NCBI RefSeq assembly: GCF_900091315.1
Contig: NZ_FLSP01000017.1
Span: 1-64,000, forward strand
DNA: 64,000 bases
Source of the DNA: Streptomyces sp. DI166
GTDB lineage: Bacteria > Actinomycetota > Actinomycetes > Streptomycetales > Streptomycetaceae
Direction of reading: 5' to 3'
The notes beneath the pieces were generated by a model. It worked only from the letters and a program-made list of their open reading frames with translations. It had not been told where the DNA came from and did not search any database. Made by a program: the position numbers and the translations under genes. This document shows positions 1 to 24,720 of this stretch, in pieces. How positions within the stretch are numbered: the first letter of the stretch is position 1; each line of letters starts with the position of its first letter.

Positions 1-118
1 CATGCGCCACCCGATTCGCCCGCGCATTCAACTCCCCATACGACACCCGCACCCCACCATCAACCACCGCCACCGCATCACACGCCGCCCGCACCCACCC
101 CTCAAACACCTCATGCAC
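1..118 (-). other. Start of a seventh NRPS adenylation domain in a shifted frame
   Basis: Reading the minus strand from 118 towards 1 gives VHEVFEGWVRAACDAVAVV and then YGELNARANRVAH, the usual beginning of an adenylation domain just after a condensation domain. It is in a different frame from the NRPS reading frame that ends at 28. The junction lies in a G-rich tract at about 120-180. Codon choice (GTG, GGG, TGT, TGG) differs sharply from the rest of the gene. It is either a real frameshift, an assembly error in a G-rich tract, or the edge of a recombined segment. Confidence 0.75.
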
Positions 119-3100
119 ACACCCCAACCCCCAACACCACCCACACCCCCACCAACCACAACCCCCCACTCCCCCACCGACAACACATCGATGGCGTTCA
201 AGGCCAGGGGATCGGGCTCGTCCAGGGCGGCGAGGAGTTCCGTCACGGCCGTGTGCAGGTAGCCGGTGACGCGTGCCGGGTCGATATCGCCTGTGGTCTG
301 GACGGTCGTGGCGAAGGAAGCGTGCGACGCGTCGACGGAGACCGTGAGCGGGTAGTTCGTCCGGTCGGCCGCGGCCACCGGCGGAGCGGTGGTAGCGGGG
401 TGTGCGACGGCTGTCGGTGTGTCCTGGTGGCGGTAGTTGAGGAGGGACGTGAACAGCGGCGCGGGCGCGGGGACGGAACTGCAACGTTGAGCCAGCGCCA
501 GGGAGGCGTGCTCGTGACGGAGCAGGTCGGCCAGTTGGCGCTGCGTCGATCGCAGGGCCTCGGGGGCCGGGGTGTCGTCCGTGCGCAGTCGCAGCGGCAG
601 GGTGTTGATGAACGGGCCGAGCGCTCCGGGTTCGGCGGCCGAGCGGCCGAGCAGGACGGTGCCGAAGACCACGTTGTCGCGGCCGGTGAGCCGGGCCAGG
701 ACCAGGGCCCAGGCCAAGTGCCACAGGGCGGCGGGGCCGACGGAGTGACGGCGGGCAGAGGCGCGCAGCCGTTCGGCTGTGGCGGGGGTGAGTTCCGCAC
801 GGTGTTCGTCGGTCCGGGCACTGCTCTGTGCGCTGAGGATGCCGTAGGGCGCGGTGGGTTCGTCCACGTCGCCGAGCAGGGCGGTGAAGAACTCCTCGTC
901 GGCGGCGGGGTCGGCGGTCGCCGTGAGGTGGTCGACGAAGGCGCGGAACGGGCGGGGCTCAGGCAGGTCGGATGCCTCGCCGCGGAGGAGGGCCTGGGTT
1001 TCCGCGAAGACCGTCTCCAGGGTGGAGTGGTCTCCGACGAGGTGGTGCAGGTGCAGGGCGAGCAGCCACGCGTCGTCCGTGTCGGCCGTGGGGGCCAGGG
1101 ACGCCCGCAGCAGCGGGGCTTCGCGTACGTCGATCCTGCGCGGGCCGGAGATCAGCTCGGCGGTGGTCTCGGTGACGGGCAAGTGGGCCTGGCGCCACAC
1201 CACTTGGCGGGGGCCGGGCAGGTTCTCCCAGACGACGGCGGTGCGCAGGATGTCGTGGCGGTCGATCACCTTCTGGAGGGCGGCCAGTGTACCTTCGGCC
1301 CGTGCGCGGGAGTCGAGGCGGAAGACGAGGGTGGTCAGGTACGGGTCCTCGTTGTCCTCCTCGGCGAGCAGATGGTGGAAGAGGATGCCCTCCTGGAGCG
1401 GGGTCAGCGGGTAGAGGTCCTGGATGTTGTCCGCTCCGCCGGGGACCATGCCGGCCGCGGCGGTCAGTTCCCCGGGTTCGGGGGCCGGGGAGGCGGCGGT
1501 CACGGTCGGACCGTCGATGGCGGTGACGGTGGCGGCCAGGTCGGACAGGGACGCTTCGGTGAGGACCGCGGCGAGGGTCAGGGCGAGCCCTTGGCCGCGC
1601 AGCCGGTGGACCAGGGAGACGGCCAGCAGTGAGTGGCCGCCGAGGTCGAAGAAGTTGTCGCCCCGGCCGACCCGTTCCTGTCCGAGGAGTTCCGCCCAGG
1701 CTTCGGCGAGGGCGTTCTCGACGGGTCCTACGGGGCGTTCGTAGGCGCGCCGGACGTAGGCTTCGGGGGCCGGATCGGGCAGGGCCGCACGGTCGACCTT
1801 TCCGTTGCCGGTGAGCGGCAGGGCGGGCAGCGCGACATACGCGCCGGGCAGCAGGTAGTCGGGGAGGGTGCGCACCAGGTGGGTGCGCAGTTCCCCGGGG
1901 GTGGCGGGTCCGGTGTGGTAGGCCACGAGCGTGCCGGCTCTGGCGAGGACCACGGCCCGTCCGCAGCGCGGGTGTTCACGCAGCCGGGTCTCGATCTCGC
2001 CGGGTTCCACGCGGATGCCGCGGATCTTGATCTGGTCGTCGGCGCGGCCGAGGAGTTCCAGGGTGCCGTCGGTGCGGCGGCGGCCCAGGTCGCCGGTGCG
2101 GTACATACGGCCGCCGGTGAAGGGGTCGGTGACGAACCGTTCGGCGGTGAGGTCGGGGCGGCCCAGGTAGCCGCGGGCGAGTTGGGGTCCCGCCAGGCAG
2201 ACCTCCCCGGTGACGCCGGTCGGTACGGGCTCGCCGTGCGGGTCGAGGACGTAGACGCGCATGTTCTCCACGGGGTGTCCGACCGGGACCGTGGTCTCTC
2301 CGGGGCGGCACTGGTGGTGGGTGACCCACACGGTGGCCTCTGTGGGGCCGTACTCGTTGACGAGGAGCGCGTCCGGGTGGGTGCGCGCCAGTTCGTCGGC
2401 GAGGCCGGGCGGGCAGGGGTCGCCTCCGACGACGATCCGGCGCAGGGCGGGGGCGTCCAGCACCGGCAGGACGGTGAGCAGGGCGGATGTGGCGCAGATG
2501 AGGGTCTGCACGCGCTGTTCCCGCAGCAGGGCGGGCAGCTCGGCCAGGTCGTGCTCGGCGATGACCAGGGTGCCGCCGGTGGTGAGGGTGCCGAACAGGG
2601 CGGCTGCCGCGGCGTCGAAGCCGAGCGGGACGGCGAGAACGCAGCGTCCGGCGGGGCCGTGGACGGCTGTGCGGGCCCGGGTGGAGGCGACGACGGCCCG
2701 GTGCTCGACCATGACGAGTTTGGGCTCGCCGGTGGAGCCGGAGGTGGGCATGACGTACGCGAGGTGGTCGGGTCGTACCGGGGTGCGCTCCCGCACGGCC
2801 TCGGTGGCGGCCGGGCGGGACAGGGCGTCCAGCTCGTCCGTGCCGAGGACGGTGACCGCGCCGGCCGTCTCGGTCAGGGTGCGCAGACGGTCCGCCGGGG
2901 CCTGCGGGTCGAGGGGCAGGTAGGCGCCGCCCGCCTTGAGCACGCCGAGGACGGCGGCGACCAGCCCGGGGCCCGGGTCGGTGCGGATGCCGACCCGGTC
3001 GTCGGGGCCGACGCCGAGGGAGCGCAGGTGGTGGGCGATCCGGTCGGCGTAGGCGTCGAGTTCGGCGTAGGTGAGGTGGCGGGTGCCGTGGACCAGGGCC

Positions 3101-6100
3101 GTGGCCTCGGGGGTTCGGCGCGCCTGTGCCTCGAACAGGTCGTGCAGACAGGCCGGTTCGTGGTCGCGGCGCGGACCCGTGCTGTCCTCGATCAGTTGCT
3201 CCCGCTCGGCGGGGGTGAGCAGCGGAAGCCGGGAGAGGGGCAGCCGGTCGTCGTCGGTGAGGGCGGTCAGCAGGGTGCGCCAGTGGCCGAGGAGGCGGTC
3301 GACGGTGGTGCGGTCGAACAGGGAGGTGGCGTACTCGACGCCGCCGTGGATCCGGCCGTCGGCCTGGGCCAGGGCGAGGGTGAGGTCGTAGGAGGCGCTG
3401 TCGTGCGCGCCCGGGTCCAGCGGTTCGACGGTGATGCCGGGCAGGTCGGGGACGGCGGGCCGATCGGCCTGCCAGGTGAAGGCGGTCTGGAACAGCGGGG
3501 TGTGGGCGGGTGACCGGGTGGGGTCGAGGAGTTCCACGACCTGCTCGAAGGGCAGGTCCTGGTGGGCCTGGGCACCGGTCACCTGCCGTCGGACCCGGTC
3601 CACCCAGTCGGCGACGGTGGGGTCGCCGGTGGTGTCCAGGCGCAGGGGGAGCATGTTGACGAAGAAGCCGATCAGGCCGTCGGTCTCGGGGCGGCCGCGG
3701 CCCGCGGCGGGGGTGCCGACGACGATCTCGGGCCCGCCGGAGAGCCGGGCGAGCGTGGCACCCCAGGCGGCGAGCAGGGTGACGAACAGGGTGCAGCCGT
3801 GGCGGCGGCTGAAGTCGGTCAGTCGCTGGGTGAGCGCGGCGTCCAGCGTGCAGTCGGCGAACGCCCCCGCGAAGTCCTGGCGGGCGGGTCGGGGCCGGTC
3901 GGCGGGCAGCTCGACGAGGTGCGGGGCCCCGTCGAGGGTTCGTTTCCAGTACGCGGCCTGCTCGTCGAGGTCGAGGGACCGCTGCCATGCGGCGTAGTCG
4001 GCGTACTGGACGGGCAGTGCGGGCAGCGGGTCGGGGTCGCCCGCGGTGAACGCCCGGTAGAGCGCGGACAGTTCGCGCATCAGCAGGCCGGCCGACCAGC
4101 CGTCGGAGACTATGTGGTGCGCGGCGAGGCGCAGTTCCCACTCCTCGGGACCGGTACGAGTGAGGTGTCCGCGCAGCAGTGGGCCGCGGGCCAGGTCGAA
4201 GGGGGCGTCGAGGTCGTCGGTCCACACGGAACGGGCGGGGAGCACACGCGGGGTGCCGTCCTCGGTGAACACGGTGCGCAGGACGTCGTGACGGGCCACG
4301 ATCGCGTCGAGGGCGCGGCGCAGCGCGGGCTCGTCGAGGGCTCCGCGCAGGCGGAGGGCCGTACGTACCCGGTGCGCGCGGTCGGCGCCCTCTGTCTGGG
4401 ACAGCAGCCACAGGCGTCGCTGGCCGGAGGAGGGAACCGGGGTCTGCCCCTGGGGTGCGCGGGTGAGTGGGGGCAGGGCGGGGCGGTCCGGGGCGGCGGT
4501 GAGGGCGCGGACGTAGTCGGCGAGGACGGGCGCGTCGAAGAGGGTGGTGACGGCGGTGTCCACGCCGAGTGCGGCGCGGACCCGGGAGGTGACCCGGACC
4601 GCGGTCAGGGAGTGCCCGCCGAGGGCGAAGAAGTCCGCGTGGCGTCCGACCCTCTCCACGCCCAGGAGTTCCGCCCAGATCCCCGCGACCACAGTTTCCG
4701 TCTCGCCCTGCGGTGCGTGCGCCTCGGATGTCATGTCGTCGTCGTGGCGGAGAGACGGCCGGGGCAGGGCGGCTCGGTCGAGCTTGCCGTTGGGGGCCAG
4801 GGGCAGGGCGTCGAGGGTGACCCAGGCGGTGGGGACGAGGTGGTCGGGCAGTTGCTCGGCGGCCAGCGCGCGCAGGGTCTCGACGGGCGCGTCGCCGACG
4901 ACGTACCCGACGAGGACGTCGTCGCGCACGGCCACGGCGCACGCGGTGACGTGCGGGGCGAGGACGGCCTCGGTCTCGGCGGGCTCGATGCGGTGGCCGC
5001 GCAGTTTCACCTGCTCGTCGCGGCGGCCCAGGAAGTCCAGGGTGCCGTCGGGGCGTCGGCGGGCGAGGTCTCCGGTGCGGTAGACACGGCCGCCCGGCAG
5101 GAACGGGTCGGGGCAGAAGCGTTCGGCGGTCCGGTCCGGCATGCCCAGGTAGCCGCGGGCCACGCCGGCGCCGCCGATGACGAGTTCACCGGTCACGCCG
5201 TCCGGTACGGGCCGGTCCAGGCTGTCGAGCAGGTAGACGCGGGCATTGGCGATGGGGGTGCCGATGGGGACGGGGCCGCTGTCGTCCGGCCCGCAGGTGT
5301 GGGCGGTGGCCCAGACGCAGGCCTCGGTCGGCCCGTACTCGTTGACGACCGTGGTGCCGGGCAGCCGGGCGGCGGAGTCGGCGACCAACTCGGGCGGGCA
5401 GACCTCTCCGGCGACAATGGCGGTGGTCAGCGGGCAGTCCTCCAGGGCGCCGAGGCCGTCGAGTTCGTCGAGCAGCGCACCGTAGAGGGAGGGCACGCAC
5501 AGCAGCGTGTCCACGTGGTGGCGCAGGAGTTCGCGGGCCGTGGTCCGCGGGTCACGGGGTTCGGTCGCGACGACGAGGGTCCCGCCCTGGGTGAGCGTGC
5601 CGAAGAAGCCGGCGACCGAGCTGTCGAAGGACGGGGAGGACAACAGCAGGAAGCTGCGGGCGCCGGGATAGGCGAGGGCTCGGGCGTGGGTGGAGTGCAG
5701 GAGCTGGGCGTGCTCCACCTCGACTCCCTTGGGACGCCCGGTCGATCCCGAGGTGTAGATGACGTACGCCAGGTGGTGCGGGGCGAGTCCGTCGCGGCCG
5801 GGGGCGTGCGCGGGGCCGGTGCGGGCCGTCTCGGCGAGCAGTTCCTCGTCCACGACGACGACCGGGGCGGCGTCCTCGGTCATCCGGGCGAGGCGTGCGG
5901 CGGGGTAGTCCGGGTCCAGCGGCACGTACCCGCCGCCCGCCTTGAGGATGCCGAGCAGGGCCACGGCCAGCCCGGTACCGCGTCGCAGCCGGACGCCGAC
6001 GCGGTGGTCGGGGCGTACCCCGAGGGCGCGCAGGCGCCACGCCAACCGGTTGGCGTGCGCGTCCAGTTCACCGTATGTGAGGGTGTTCTGCGCGTGTACG

Positions 6101-7760
6101 ACGGCGACGGCGTCGGGGGTACGCCGGGCGTGCTCGGCGATCTGCTCGTGGACGAGCAGATCCGGCAGCGGGGTCGCGGTCCGGTTGCGGGTGTGGACCA
6201 GTTCCTCGTGCTCGTGCGGCGGCAGGATGTCGACGGGGCCCGGGGTGCCGTCGGCGACGGCGGCCAGGGCCGTGTGGACGTACCCGCAGACACGCTCGGG
6301 GTCGAGGGGCGCGGCGGCCTGCACGGTGAGTCCGAGGCCGGTGCCGAGGTCGTCCACGGAGAGGGTGAGGGGATAGTTGGTGCGCTCCTCACCGTGCAGG
6401 GGCTCGATGCCGGGCCACCGCAGTCCCTGTGCGGGCAGCGCGTGGCGGTAGTTGAGGAGGGTGGTGAACAGCGGGGCGGGGGCGGGTACGGCGCTGCACC
6501 GCTGGGCGAGTGCGGCGGAGGCGTGTGCGTGGGCCAGCAGCTCGGTGAGGGTGCCGTGCACGGCGCTGGGTGGGGCGCCGGTGTCCACCCGGACGGGCAG
6601 GGTGTTGATGAAGGGGCCGACGGCCCGGTCGGAGCCGTCCCCGCCGCCGAGGCGGCCCGAGAGAACCGTGCCGAAGACGACGTCCTCGCGGCCGGTCAGC
6701 CGGGCCAGGACGTGTGCCCAGGCGAGGTGGCACAGGGCCGCGGTGCTGACGCCCAGGTGCCCGGCCCGCTCCCGCAGCCGGGCCGCGACCGGCGCGTCCA
6801 CGAGCCGGCGCACCTCGGTGACGCCGGTACCGTCGCCGGTGGCACGGGTCTCGCCGTAGGGGGCGGTGGGTTCGGTGACGTCGCCGAGCATGCCGGTGAA
6901 GAACCGTTCGTGGTCCCGTTCGCCGGACTCGGCCCGGACCCGGGCGACGAACTCCCGGAAGGGCAGGGGCTCGGGCAGCTCCGCCGCCCGCCCCTCCAGG
7001 TGCGCGCCGACCTCCTGGAGGACGACCTCCAAAGTGACGTGGTCGGCGATCAGGTGGTGCCACAGCAGGACGGCCAGCCAGCCTCCCGTGCCGGGGGCGT
7101 CCGGGGCGATCACGGCTCCCGCCAGCGGCGGGCGGGTCAGGTCAAGGCGCAGCGCGCGGGCGTCCGTCATCGCCCGCAGCCGGGCGGCCCGGTCGCCCGC
7201 GTCCGGGACGTCGGCCTCGGTGACGGGCAGGGTCGCGTTCCGCCACACCACTTGCACCGGTTCGGGCAGGTCCTCCCACACCACGGCCGTGCGCAGGATG
7301 TCGTGCCGGTCGACCGCCTTCTGGAAGGCCGCGAGGAACGCCTCCAGCCGGACCCGGCTGTCGAAGGAGAACGCGAGCGTCATCAGGTACGGGTCGGCCT
7401 CGCCGGAGACCAGGTGGTGGAAGAGCACGCCCTCCTGCAGCGGGGCCAGGGGGTAGATGTCCTGGACGTTGTCGGCGCCTCGGTCGACGGTCGCCACGAC
7501 GGCGTCCACGTCCCGCTGGTCCAGGGTGACCAGGGGCAGCATGGCCGGTGTGATGCGGCGCGGCGGGGTCCACCAGGCCTCGCCGGGGCCCTCGCCTTCG
7601 CCGAGTTCTTCGGCGAGGCGGGCGAGCAGGGCGGGTTTGTGGCGGCGCAGCGCCTCGATCTCCTCCGGGTCGAGAGCGGGCCCGCGGACCTTGAGGGCGT
7701 CGCCTTCGCGCCGCAGTTCCACGCCGCGCGCGCCGAGTGCGGTGAGCAGGTCGTCGTGGT

Positions 7761-7764
<4 letters not shown>
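28..7764 (-). CDS. Non-ribosomal peptide synthetase, second subunit (modules 5-6 and start of 7), 3' end frameshifted
   Basis: Multimodular NRPS that extends a peptide on carrier-protein thioesters in the cytoplasm. Order by motif: TubC-type docking helix bundle (about 1-55), C domain with HHLVSGEAD (about 117) and HHLIADH (about 238), A domain (YTSGSTG about 672), T (GGHSL about 1050), C (HHIVSDG about 1219), A (PTSGSTG about 1676), T (about 2042), C with HHLVGDH (about 2240). Pocket residues read by eye against GrsA are D-S-A-L-I-A-E-V-W (resembles histidine-type codes) and D-A-A-I-V-G-E-V-W (no match I trust). The GTG start at 7764 overlaps the stop of the upstream NRPS (GTGA), so the two are co-translated. 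No thioesterase is present. After about residue 2525 the frame runs into glycine/tryptophan-rich nonsense while adenylation sequence continues in another frame, so the true gene probably extends beyond the left edge. Confidence 0.93.
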
Positions 7765-21254
<13,490 letters not shown>

Positions 21255-21314
21255 GACGATGCCTCGGATTCGTCGAGTGGGTGCGTCGAAGAAGGTGACT
21301 GCGATGACCGGCGC

Positions 21315-22652
21315 TCAGCCGACGGGTTGTTCGCCTTCGGTCCTCAGCCCGCCGGTCGCCTGGGTGAGGGCGATGACGAGGAGGCACAACAGGCCGCACA
21401 GGGTGGCCGTGAGGCCGAGGGCCCCGGCCGCGCCGGTCCCCCAGATCCCGGCGGCGGGCCGCCCTTCCTTCACGAGCGGTGCGGCGAATCGTTCCGCCAA
21501 CGGGACGGACGCCACCATGGAGACCGGCGTCATGCTCCAGGCGAGCATGCGGCGCAGGCTGAACACCCGGCCCTGTAGCTCCGGTGGGACGTTGGCCTGC
21601 CAGATGGTCTGGCTGGAGGCGTTCAGCAGGGGTACGGAGGTGCCGTAGAGGAAGGCGACCGCGTACAGCACGTACGGCTCCCGCAGCAGGCCGAGCGCCG
21701 CCATGCTCAGGCCCGCGAGCAGGGCCCCGGCGAGCACGCCGACGTGCTTGGCGGCCGGGCCTCCCGTCGCGGAGTACACCGCGCCGGCCACGATCGTGCC
21801 GGCTCCGCCCAGGGAGAGCAGTATGCCGAGCACCCCGGAGGAGGCGAAGGAGAGCACGTAGGGCGAGTAGAGCACGGTGAACATCGAGAGCCCGACGTTG
21901 ACCAGCACGAAGAAGACCAGCAGGCGGAGCAGGTCCCGTCGGCCGGACAGGAACCGCCAGGCCTCACGCAGGTCGTCGCGGAACCGGGGTCCGCCGCCCG
22001 CGCCACGTTCCGGACCCGCGTCCTTGTGCCCTCTCGGGAACCGCATGTACGCGATGAGGCCCAGGCAGGCGGCGTACGAGACCAGGTCGAAGGCGGCGAT
22101 CCCCTCGATCCCGATCAACCGGTACAGGGCCGCACCGAGCACCGGGGAGCCCACGGTGACCGTGCCCATCAGCGTCTCCGCGACGCCGTTGACCTTCGGG
22201 CGCCGTTCCGGGCTGCTCAGCACGGTGATGCTCGCGCTCACCGCGGGCCAGGAGAACGCGCCGACCGTGCTCATCACCGCCCACAGGACTCCCACCAGCA
22301 GCGGGCTGAGGCTGTCGGTGAGCGCGGCGAGCAGCGTGAGGGCGAGCATGGTCCCGCCGACGCCCTGGCAGACCAGGAGCACCAGGCGGCGGTCGTAGCG
22401 GTCCACGACCACGCCCGCGACGGGGGCGAGCAGCAGGCCCGGTAACGCGGCCACGACGGCGAGCGTGGCGAAGAGCGCGAAGGACCCCGTTTCCTCGAAG
22501 ACCCAGACGTTCATGCCGAAACCGGTGACCGCGGTGCCTAAGGATGTGGTCGCCTGCGCGGCCACCAGGGTCAGCGCCGACCCCCGTACTCCCTCCGGCC
22601 GAAGGCGCACGGCCTCCGATGCGGACTGTTGGTCCCCCACGTACCTCTCCAC
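21315..22652 (-). CDS. MFS transporter, EntS-like exporter
   Basis: A 445-aa major facilitator with about 12 hydrophobic segments. It has the loop typical of enterobactin-exporter-like MFS proteins (VDRYDRRLVLL after TM2-3) and ends in a polar tail. The GTG start at 22652 is inferred from frame and length; a GTG four codons further in is a possible alternative. It sits 60 bp upstream of the NRPS genes on the same strand, so it is probably the first gene of that operon and exports the peptide, which also gives self-protection. The substrate cannot be deduced from sequence. Confidence 0.85.
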   Translation of the reverse strand: MERYVGDQQSASEAVRLRPEGVRGSALTLVAAQATTSLGTAVTGFGMNVWVFEETGSFALFATLAVVAALPGLLLAPVAGVVVDRYDRRLVLLVCQGVGGTMLALTLLAALTDSLSPLLVGVLWAVMSTVGAFSWPAVSASITVLSSPERRPKVNGVAETLMGTVTVGSPVLGAALYRLIGIEGIAAFDLVSYAACLGLIAYMRFPRGHKDAGPERGAGGGPRFRDDLREAWRFLSGRRDLLRLLVFFVLVNVGLSMFTVLYSPYVLSFASSGVLGILLSLGGAGTIVAGAVYSATGGPAAKHVGVLAGALLAGLSMAALGLLREPYVLYAVAFLYGTSVPLLNASSQTIWQANVPPELQGRVFSLRRMLAWSMTPVSMVASVPLAERFAAPLVKEGRPAAGIWGTGAAGALGLTATLCGLLCLLVIALTQATGGLRTEGEQPVG

Positions 22653-23009
22653 AAACTCGCGGCGTCATAAGCCAGTTGAGCGGTGCCGGGCAGTCGAGCA
22701 GCGTCAGGCTAGATGTTCATGCAGCAATCACACAATCCCCTTGATCAAGACAATTCGTGAAGTGTGCAGTGAACTCGTGAACGGCCCGCGGAGGGTTCCC
22801 TGCACGGTTCGTCCACATCGACGGATACAACAAGTCGAGACGTATCGTCTTGCCAGGGCGCTCATCGTGGCGTACGGTCCTGCCCATGGGTTCCCTGTGA
22901 GATCACCGGCGCCGACCGCGTAGAGCACCGCTCCGCCGTCGTCGCGCCTCGCTGCGCAGCCGTCCACCCCGATCCGGCCCGGGCCGAAGCCCGCCAGGCC
23001 AGGAGGGAT
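22653..23009. promoter_or_regulatory. Divergent intergenic region between the MFS/NRPS operon and the ABC-F gene
   Basis: This 357-bp stretch holds no convincing gene. It must contain the promoters of the leftward MFS-NRPS operon and the rightward ABC-F gene. A perfect 10-bp palindrome CTTGATCAAG lies at 22740-22749 in a locally AT-rich part, a plausible operator. I see no iron-box-like sequence, so nothing here suggests iron control of the NRPS operon. No clear -10/-35 pair could be assigned. Confidence 0.4.
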
Positions 23010-23015
23010 TTGATC

Positions 23016-24669
23016 TTGCACACCTCACAACTCACTCTGTCCCACGTCACCAAGGCCTACTCCGGCCGCACCGTTCTGGACGACGTCTCCTTCACGCTCA
23101 AGCCCGGCGAGAGGGCCGGACTGATCGGGGACAACGGTGCGGGCAAGTCCACGCTTCTCAGGCTCGTCGCGGGCCGGGAGCGACCGGACAGCGGCGAGGT
23201 GACCGTGACCGCCGCCGACGGCGTCGGCTATCTGTCCCAGACCATCCCCCCTGCCCCCGACCGCCACCGTCCAGGACGCCGTCGACCTGGCCCTCGCGGA
23301 CCTGCGTGCCCTGGAGGCGGAGCTGCGCCGGGCCGAGCAGGCGCTCGGCGACGGCGAGGACCCGGCAGCTCTCGCCGCCTACGGCGCGCTCCTCGGACGC
23401 TTCGAGGCCCGGGACGGCTACCGAGCCGACCACCGGGTCAGCATCGCGCTGCACCACCTCGGCCTGCCTGCCCTCCACCGTGAGCGCCGGCTCGGCACCC
23501 TCTCCGGCGGCGAGCGCTCCCGCCTCGCTCTGGCAGGCGTTCTCGCCGCCCGCCCGGAGCTGCTGCTCCTGGACGAGCCGACCAACGACCTGGACGAACA
23601 GGCCGTGGAGTGGCTGGAGGCCCAACTGCGGGCACACCACGGCACGGTGCTCGTGGTCACTCACGACCGCGTCTTCCTGGAGCGCCTGACCACCACGGTC
23701 CTGGAGGCCGAGGCGGGGAAGATCACCCGCTACGGCGACGGATACACCGGCTACCGCACGGCGAAGGCGGCGGAGCGCTGCCGCCGGCTCCGGGAATACG
23801 AGGAGTGGCGGTCCGAACTGGCCCGCAACGAGCGGCTGGCCGCCGGTCACGCCGCCCGCCTCCACGCCATCCCGCGCAAGGCGTCACTGGCCAACTTCGG
23901 CCACGGCGGCTTCCGGGCCCGCGGCCGGGCGCACGGCGCGATGGCCCGTATCCGCAACGCCCGTGAGCGGAGCGAGCGGCTGGCCGCGAACCCTGTGGCA
24001 CCGCCACCGGACCCGCTGGCCTTCACGGCGCGCGTGGCGACGACGGGGACCGTCGCGGAGGGAGGCACCGGAACCGCTGCGGCGGAACTGCCCGCCGTAC
24101 AGCTGTCGGACGTACGTGTGGGTGACCGCCTGGACCTGCGTTCCCTCACCCTCCACCGCAGCGGCAGGCTGCTCGTCACCGGCCCCAACGGAGCCGGAAA
24201 GACGACGCTGCTGAAGCTGCTCGCCGGTGAGCTGGTACCGGACGAAGGCTCGGTACGGGTGCCCGGCCGGGTCGGTCATCTGCGCCAGGACGAGACGCCG
24301 TGGCCGCCGGACCTGACGGTGGCCGAGGCGTTCGGGCTGGGGCGCGTCGGCTCCGCCGACGAACACGCCGACGCCCTGCTCGCCCTCGGCCTCTTCCGCC
24401 CTGCGGAACTGCGGTCGCGTATGGGCGAGCTGTCGTACGGCCAGCGCCGCCGTGTGGACCTGGCCCGGCTGGTCTCGGAGCCCGCCGATCTCCTACTGCT
24501 CGACGAACCGACGAACCATCTGTCACCGGCGCTGGTCGAGGAGTTGGAGGAGGCGCTGACCGGATACTCGGGGTCAATGGTGCTGGTCACCCACGACCGT
24601 GCGCTGCGGGCACGGTTCCAGGGCGAGCATCTGGAACTGCCGCAGGCAGCGGGGGTCCGGGTGGGGTGA
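23016..24669 (+). pseudogene. ABC-F type ATP-binding protein, frameshifted in a C6 tract
   Basis: Soluble protein with two ABC domains and no membrane segments, the architecture of ABC-F ribosome-acting proteins, many of which protect against antibiotics. ABC1 has Walker A GDNGAGKST, signature LSGGERSR and Walker B LLLLDEPTNDLD. ABC2 has GPNGAGKTT, LSYGQRRR and LLLLDEPTNHLS. After YLSQTIP the frame is lost. Removing one C from the run at 23246-23251 restores a continuous protein of about 550 aa (PLPPTATVQDAVD follows). TTG at 23016 suits the AGGAGG at 23001 (9-nt spacing); TTG at 23010 is too close. It is divergent from the NRPS operon, so it could have been its ribosomal self-resistance gene, but that is inference. 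A sequencing error, phase variation or true decay would all explain the shift. Confidence 0.85.
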
Positions 24670-24720
24670 CAGACAGTCGTGGTGTTCGGGGCGCGGGTAC
24701 AGAGAGCGGCTACTGACCGG

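Noticed and set aside
21255..23009. Search for an iron box (TTAGGTTAGGCTCACCTAA type) that would mark the NRPS as a siderophore cluster
   Set aside because: No such sequence was seen before the MFS gene or the NRPS genes, so I do not call the product a siderophore.
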